NCBI GenBank assembly: GCA_030760725.1
Contig: JASWHV010000001.1
Span: 70,577,683-70,641,682, forward strand
Direction: 5' to 3'
DNA length: 64,000 bases
Source: Neostapfia colusana
Lineage: Eukaryota; Streptophyta; Magnoliopsida; Poales; Poaceae
The notes under the pieces were generated by a model. It ran no database searches. It saw only the letters and a list, made by a program, of their open reading frames with translations, and was not told the DNA's origin. Below are positions 57,784-64,000 of this stretch, one piece after another (the first letter of the stretch is position 1; each line of letters starts with the position of its first letter). The translations under genes and the position numbers were made by a program.

Positions 57784-59750
57784 ACATTGGGGATAACGCA
57801 GTACTTAAGGACTGTATTATGGGAAAACTTAGATTTACGGTGAGGATTCGGTAGTTTACCCAAGTAAGGACTATACTAGCATAGTTACTTAAAGTGGCAA
57901 AGACTAACCTATGTGTTATAATTCTGAATTTTAATTATGTAACGACACACCTACGCTCTGGTAAGATTGGCAAGAAACGCTACCGAAAGCCGTTCAATTT
58001 CGGTTAGCTCCCCTGACGAGGAATGTGGTTCAGGGATAGGTCTCACAGCTTGGTGTGAGACGTCAATATGAAACTCTTGGACTCTTCATGTTCCTGAGTT
58101 CATATGAAACGCTGATCCCCAGCGTGCATTAGGCAAGTAAGTGGAGACCCCATCGCGTGGTCAGTAATGAGAGAGTGTGTTCGTCTGGAAATAGCCCAGG
58201 AGGACATACGCAGCGCTTGCCATCGGCGTGCCCTGCAGGGAAGTAGGTGGTATCTGTTGGGTTGATAACATTCCCAACCGTGACGACCCGTTCATGACAT
58301 ACTCGGGTTTCCCATCGTGTGGTGTTGAAACACGATCGCGTACCTTGAGACGTGACTTAACTCAAGGACGGCCGTATGGAAATGATACGGGCGTTTGTAT
58401 TTACTTTTAAATATGAATCCTGCCTGAAATGAAAACAACCATTTAGTGCATCATTATTGTGTGGTTTTCTGCAGGTACTAACCACGTGTGTATCCGTGTA
58501 GTAAACGTGTGTGAGAGACCGTTTAGTGCCACACTTGAGACGTATATGCTGGTATAATCCGGTTAGGATTTTCTTTTGTGAGGAACGTAGTACCGAGATA
58601 TTATAGGCATATGCATGAAAAATGATGATAACAAGGAATTAAAATCACTAGGTTCAACATCTAGGACCCTGGTTGTGTAGAAAAACTGGATAGTGATGAG
58701 TGTTGTTCCAAAAGACTGAAAAACAGAGTGCTCTGTTTTGGGCAGCAAGTTTGCTGATCTTCAACAGGGCATAACTCACAGGTATTTTAGCTCAGGGAGG
58801 TGTGGTATATAGTTCTGAAAAGGTATTTTAGTAATCTACAATTTTGTTGTGGACTTCCAGAGCTGAAACACCCCTTAAAAGGGCTTAAATCCCAGAGGAA
58901 TGTAAACTGTCCAGAATCAGGACAGAGTTAAACACTCTCTGGACTGTTCTGTTTTTCCAATCTAACTCCCAGTAGAAAAATAAAAAATTTTCATACGATA
59001 CATCCTTAGAAAGGGTATAAGATGTGTTACATCTTTGCAATTCAAAGTTTCTGAAATTTCAGCACAGAATTTAGTGGGATTCAGAGTTGAAAACAGCAAC
59101 TTCCCCAGGGAGGTGCTGTTAAAATCCTTCCAGAAATTCTGCTGAATTTGAATTACCATAACTTTTTAACCAGAGCTGATCTGAGGGCAAGGAAATACTC
59201 GTTGGAAATATACTGAAGTTAACTTTAACTTTGGTATTTAGCTTGATTCATGAAAATGCCTAGAAGCATATCATAATCTGGTAAATGTAGAAACTGGTCA
59301 TTCTGACAGAGGAATGACAGTTGAACTCAGTTGAGAGGTTGTTGTACCCTAGAGGGGGTTTGAGTACTTCCAATGGGGTAGAACATACTCCTGAGAGGTT
59401 ATCTTCAACTAGTGAAAGATCTGAGTATAGGTCTCACTCAAGTTTCTTTTACTAGAGACCATGTTTGTGTCGTATTGAAGATAAAAGGGTAGTATACATG
59501 ATGACAACGCGATAGTAATGTCTCGTAGTGACCAAACCTAGTTGTGGTGAGCTTCCAAAGGGGAGGTTCATCAAGTTGGATTAAACTAGCTTGTATTTGG
59601 TCTGATAATGGTGTATCTTGCGCAAAGTTATTACATTATCTACATACGAGATGTATCGCATATTTTATTGTCATTATGTTTTTGCGCCTATTTTTATTGG
59701 ACTGCATGCAATAAGTTGCGGGACTGATGTTTATTGTTGTATGGTTGCAG
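57784..59750 (+). other. Element B leader (inverted)
   Basis: About 2 kb without a supported coding frame. It shares patches with the leaders of A and R (gaggaacgtagtaccgaga, ttgagacgtgacttaactcaagg). It has no counterpart of ORF0. The end reads attgttgtatggttgcag directly before the gag ATG, a splice-acceptor-like context. Confidence 0.7.
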
Positions 59751-60890
59751 ATGGTTCACACTAGGACCACGCACGAGGTTGGTGGCTCTAGCCAACAGGG
59801 AGGCGATGACTCCCAGCCACCGGCCCACGACAGCACCCCGCAGCAGCAGCCACCACCGCCGCCTCCGCTTACTCTAGCGGATGTGATAGCGGCACTGGTG
59901 GGTGATCGTGAGGAGCAGACCGACCTGCTCCGCACGATCGTGCAGAATACATCCCAGGCGGGGGGGGGGGGGGGGGGGGGCATCAAGACAGAGGGCCCCG
60001 TGAGCCCCGTGAGGTGTCGTACTCGGACTTCATGAGTACGCACCCTCCAGTGTTCACCAAAGCTGAAGAACCACTGGAGGCTGATAACTGGCTGCGGACA
60101 ATCGAGTCCAAGTTCGGGCTGCTCCAATGCACGGAGCGGCAAAATACTTTGTTCACAGCGCAGCAACTTCATGGTGCCGCTGGTGCGTGATGGGCGAATT
60201 ATGTCGCCTCACGTCCGGCTGGCCATGCCGTGGAGTGGGAAGAGTTCCGGGAGGCGTTCCGCGCCTATCACATTCCTCCCGGGATCATGAAGAGGAAGTT
60301 CCAAGAATTTTTGGAACTGAAGCAGGGCGGGAGTAGTGCCCATGACTACTCCCGTGCCTTCAACCATCTGGCGCAATATGCGTCAGACTACATCTCCACC
60401 GAGGAGAAAAAGCGGGAGCACTTCTATCGGGGGTTACACCCCGAAATAAAGACGCATCTCGTGCAATGGAATCGCGGCACTTTCAACGACCTCGTCAATG
60501 CCGCGATCATGCAAAAGGACGCTCAGCGAGAATTGGCAGCTGAGCAGCGGAAGCGCAGTGCTCCACCCAGCAGCGGTGGTGGCGCTCCTCAGAAGTACCG
60601 TATGGTGTATCGAACACCATCCGGGCAGCAGTGGCATCCGCTGGCGCGAACTCAGCGGTTCGGGGGACATTTGTTTCAGTCACCTCCGTTCCGTCCGCCG
60701 ATGCCACCACCAAGACAGCAGCAGCAGCAGCAGATGGCACCCCGGGCGTTTCCACCGCCACAACGCGCCCCGGGTTTCCGTCCGCCGATCAGCGGGGGAC
60801 CGCCCCGTTTCACCTTCTTCACGTGTGGCCAAGCGGGCCACTTCGCGAAGGACTGTCCCCAGGGGCAGCAGAGCAGCGGGCAAGCCCAGT
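59751..60890 (+). pseudogene. gag, element B (inverted, 3' end cut)
   Basis: ATG 59751 gives MVHTRTTHEVGGSSQ, closely like the element A gag start. A Pro/Gln tract follows, then a run of 21 G (59960-59980) that shifts the frame. The gag core follows: THPPVF, ADNWL, FREAFRAYHIPPG, EFLELKQG. A TGA at 60188-60190 replaces a Trp of the usual WW pair. The Pro/Gln-rich linker and a zinc knuckle come next (TCGQAGHFAKDC), whose first Cys position is Phe. The frame then runs through the inversion breakpoint into LTR sequence, so the open frame to 61099 is chimeric. Confidence 0.86.
59960..59980. repeat. G21 homopolymer in element B gag
   Basis: 21 consecutive G. It lies where gag has a Gly-rich stretch and breaks the frame. 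The length may be partly a sequencing or assembly error. Confidence 0.9.
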
Positions 60891-63800
60891 TCGGTGTGCT
60901 AAGCCTCGACGCCCGGAGGTTTAGGCTACATTGGTTTATCGGGGCCCATATATCCGATATGCCTTCGGTACGTTCAAACTTGATCAGCGTGGGCCGCGCA
61001 CGGATCGGTCCTCAATCGACACGGACAGGGCCGTGCACACAAGACTTCCTCTTGCTGCGCCCTAGCCCCTGCCTAGTCTCATTTTCATTACTAAAGTGAT
61101 CTCACATCACTCAACCAAACCCGTGTGTCCCAAGCCTATCTCGCGAGTAGATTCCAACTACTCGACTTGTACCGAAGTCCTATGAAACTTTAAGCATAGC
61201 CTGTCTACTCGAGGTCTTAGACACTACCCTCACTCTTATGGAAAATTGCTGGTCATGCAAGTGGGGTTTTCATCCATCCTACACCTAATGCACACATACA
61301 CTTCACACTACGTATGTAAACCAAAGAAAAACTTTATAAAAGGCCAAATGCAAACCGGGGCTTGCCTTGTTGCTGCTGGTCAGGGGTTAGTTCTTCTTCC
61401 GGACGTAGGAAGTCGAGTACCTCCGGAGCCTCCTCGCCTTCAGCGACTACACGTTAATAAAATACTACATGTTAATGAATATGCACATGAGTTCATTGTA
61501 ATGTTTCAGCTACTTGTTCCAATACACGTTTTTAACAACTGGAACTCTGTTCAAAAATTTAAAATGAAACTGGGGCTAGTGGTTTGGGCTTGGACCTAAG
61601 CACATGATTAAGTGCTAAGTGGTTATCCCCCTCTTCCACATTGATCACCTCAAGTGGTTGAACAGAGCAGGGGTGATCCATAGCTCCAATGGAGCTGAGA
61701 ATTTTTTTGTAAGTTCCTTGTCACAAGAAAACCCTCTGGACCAGAATTTAGCACTTTTCATTGAGTGGTTTGTTCAGAATAATTCTTTTAGCAATTAAGC
61801 AAGGAAGAATTAATTCTGAGATCACACCCCTGTTCATTCCAAACTTAGTGAACTATTATTTCAATTGTAGCTCATAGAGTTTGCATGAAATTTCCTAGTA
61901 TTTTTGCAGCTAAGATTTGCCCAGAACTGAATTTCCAAGTTTTGGAAATTCTCTGAAAAAGTTTCTGTATTCAAATGAACACAGCACATTCAAATTTGAA
62001 TTGCTCTGATCAAATCAACTCCAAATGGTCTGAAACTTTTACAGGGGTTTACTAACATCCTAAGGAATGTTCTGGCAAAACTTGAGAATTTTTGGATGAA
62101 CCAAACTCACTCTAAAATTCTTTTGCTGAAAAGCTTCAAAGAATTTTCCAGAATTAAATAATGGTTTTAATACAAATTGGGTTGCATTTTTGGATATAGC
62201 TATGCAAGATTAATCCAGCCCAATTTGAATCACTAAATTTGGAGCTTCCTAGCAAAAGTTATGAATTTCTAAAGTTTGAGTGGAAACTGGAATTGTTTTG
62301 CTATTGGAAAAGAACCTGGGCCCACTCTTTAAATCTCAGCCAGTGAGAACCGAGAACACAAAGGGTTACTGGGTTCCCCCCGGTGTAGCCACAAAAGATC
62401 GGCAGCCACAGAGGATCTCAGCTCTACCGCCGAGTGGCTGACAGGTGGGGCCGGCGCCTCGTCTTCAACTTCCCGCTCCCCTTTTCCCGCGCGCGCCTCA
62501 CTCTCCGGTGTTCCTCATCCCCCCCTCGGTTCCTCCTTCCTAAGCCATCTCCAGGCCTGGCTTTCACCGCCTAGGGGTTTTGAGGGTCGGGGAAACTGTT
62601 CCCGGGGTCGTTGTGAGCTCTAACGGTCCACAGAAGTCGGGTGACGGACGGTGGCGTCGGACCGAGTCCGGCGACGTCGGCCGTCCTCTCTGCTGGCTTA
62701 ATTTCCCGTCTCTTTCGTTCTAGAGAATCAGTGGCTCATGGCAAAGGACGTCCCATACGCCAAAGAGCTTGGAAACTCCTCCAAACCCCATGTCACCATG
62801 CGCCCTAGGTTGAAAATCGGCGGCAGAGGGTAAAACTTGAATAACACCGTGGTGCCTCCACAATTCTCAGTTCTTTTCAGCCTCGGCGACTCGCACCGAG
62901 GTCTGCGGCCTACCCTATGACTAGAATGGCCAGATAACACATATGGATCATGAATTTTGAAAAATCTACCCCCCGGCCTATGGACATGTCCTCGGTGTTC
63001 CGCAAATTCCCGCGGCTCCCATGGAGGGATGGACTAGGGCTTTTGGCAGCGTGAAGAGGAGGAGTAGGCGCACCTTTTTGTTATTCAACTCGGGGTGTGA
63101 TGTGCTCTGTATTGCCGGGACGTCGAGGAGGCCCGGCGGCGGCACAAACTGAAACTTCCGATGACAGTTCCTGTTGTGCGCCACACACAGAGGATGAGGG
63201 GCTGGCTTGGCAGCTCGGTGAGGTCTAGCAGAGTCCTGCGCACACGCTCACGATCACCAGTGGTCGCGGGAGGTCCTAGGGGTGCCGGGCGACGTGCGGG
63301 TGCGAAGATTGGTCGGTGGCAAGAGTTTTCCGGCCTGGTGCGGCTGCTCTCGGGGGAAAAACGGGGAGAAGCCGAAGTGGAGTACTCGGTTTGCTTCACT
63401 GAGGTGTTACACACGAGAAGCATCGAGCGTAGGGGGTGACACGCCGATGCCTCGGTGGCTCGCCGCCTCTCCCGTTCCTTGTGCACGAAGCAGAGACCCG
63501 GCTGCAGCAACCGACTGAAACACTCGTATGTGCAGCTGACATGTGGGCCTCCCCTTTTCTTCTTTTTCCAAATTTTCTCAATTCTGTGGTGCCAAAATAT
63601 CCCCAGCTACTCACACTTTAATGTGGGACTTAGTCACCAAGTGTTAGTTTGAATTTGAATCCTCAGATTTGAAATTTGGTTGGCCCAATTTGCTTCATAT
63701 TTAAACTGAATTTCAAACTCAGTTTTGAATTATTACAAATTTGGCTCCCGACAAGATGAACTCCAATGGGGATGAAAATTGGTGGGCTAACTCAGAAAAA

Positions 63801-64000
63801 TGTGCTGAGTTTGAATATGAAGCTAACTTTTGAATTTGAGTGATGGAAGTTGCTGCAATTTGAATTTACATTCAAATTGGCCTCTTTTTCAAATACCTCC
63901 AAAAGTGCCCCAAAAAGTGTTGGATTTGCATGAAATTTGGCTTCAACCTTCCCAAGACTTTTCAAGTCCTAGGGGTGAGATCAACCTCTCATGTTCATTT
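60891..64000 (-). repeat. Element B 5' LTR, remaining part in original orientation
   Basis: Matches left LTR 40327-43440 closely. By comparison, about 160 more bases of LTR should lie beyond the window, followed by gaaag and the rest of copia-2 if the insertion is intact. Frames inside it (63085-63614 and others) are the same GC-rich LTR shadows seen in the left LTR. Confidence 0.87.

Larger units (their letters stand above)
56869..60890 (+). other. Inverted segment of element B (outer LTR part, primer site, leader, gag)
   Basis: Within minus-strand element B, this 4-kb block lies on the plus strand. Its left edge starts inside the LTR (ccgatttataggtgtagg) and its right edge is in gag just after the zinc knuckle. 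The LTR resumes in the original orientation at 60891 (tcggtgtgct) at the same LTR position where the inverted piece stops; compare the unbroken left LTR ataaatcggtgtgctatgcc near 40324-40343. Flipping the block back restores a normal LTR, leader, gag and protease order. Confidence 0.88.

Noticed and set aside
1..64000. CRISPR arrays, bacterial operons, rRNA genes or defence systems
   Set aside because: No regularly spaced direct repeats, ribosome-binding-site-led operons or rRNA sequence seen. The whole window is eukaryotic retrotransposon DNA.

Overview
This window is plant nuclear DNA, most likely from a grass, made entirely of nested LTR retrotransposons. I see no host gene. The evidence is: long-LTR Ty3/gypsy chromoviruses with a C-terminal chromodomain (Tekay/Del type), Ty1/copia elements of SIRE/Maximus type, initiator-tRNA-Met primer sites in both classes, and a fragment of plastid DNA. 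The grass assignment is inference from element style, not from a diagnostic gene.

Layout, left to right. (1) 1-27874: gypsy element A on the minus strand, arranged LTR-internal-LTR-internal-LTR. It is one original element whose 12.7-kb segment was later tandemly duplicated, with both breakpoints inside LTRs, so the middle LTR (5.3 kb) is a chimera. Both internal copies carry gag, protease, RT-RNase H, integrase and chromodomain pseudogenes, plus an extra reading frame upstream of gag (called ORF0 here). (2) 27875-32372: the plus-strand 5' LTR of another gypsy element (P) and its primer site, into which A and a solo copia LTR (30672-32268, target duplication gttat) inserted. (3) 32386-36464: LTR and leader fragment of a third gypsy element (R). 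(4) 36465-39433: 3' LTR and decayed pol end of a minus-strand copia element (copia-2). (5) 39434-64000: gypsy element B, minus strand, inserted in the copia-2 RT region. B is itself split in its integrase by a complete copia element (copia-1, 43961-53654, target duplication ctcca). Its gag, leader and the outer part of its 5' LTR are inverted (about 56869-60890). A roughly 150-bp plastid fragment carrying trnM-CAU sits at the left inversion breakpoint.

Nesting order inferred from interruptions: P is the oldest host; A, the solo LTR and R lie in or directly beside it; copia-2 is in R; B is in copia-2; copia-1 is in B. No element here is coding-competent. A has Asp-to-Asn changes at RT and RNase H catalytic positions plus several stops and frameshifts shared by both copies. 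Copia-1 has lost catalytic residues in both RT (YVDG) and integrase (Glu to Gly). B is frameshifted and rearranged.

The observations most worth following up are the plastid-filled inversion, the chimeric-LTR tandem duplication, ORF0, and three short motifs (a GC-type splice-donor-like motif, a hairpin, and a second hairpin leading into an acceptor-like site) conserved across the LTRs of four otherwise divergent gypsy families.
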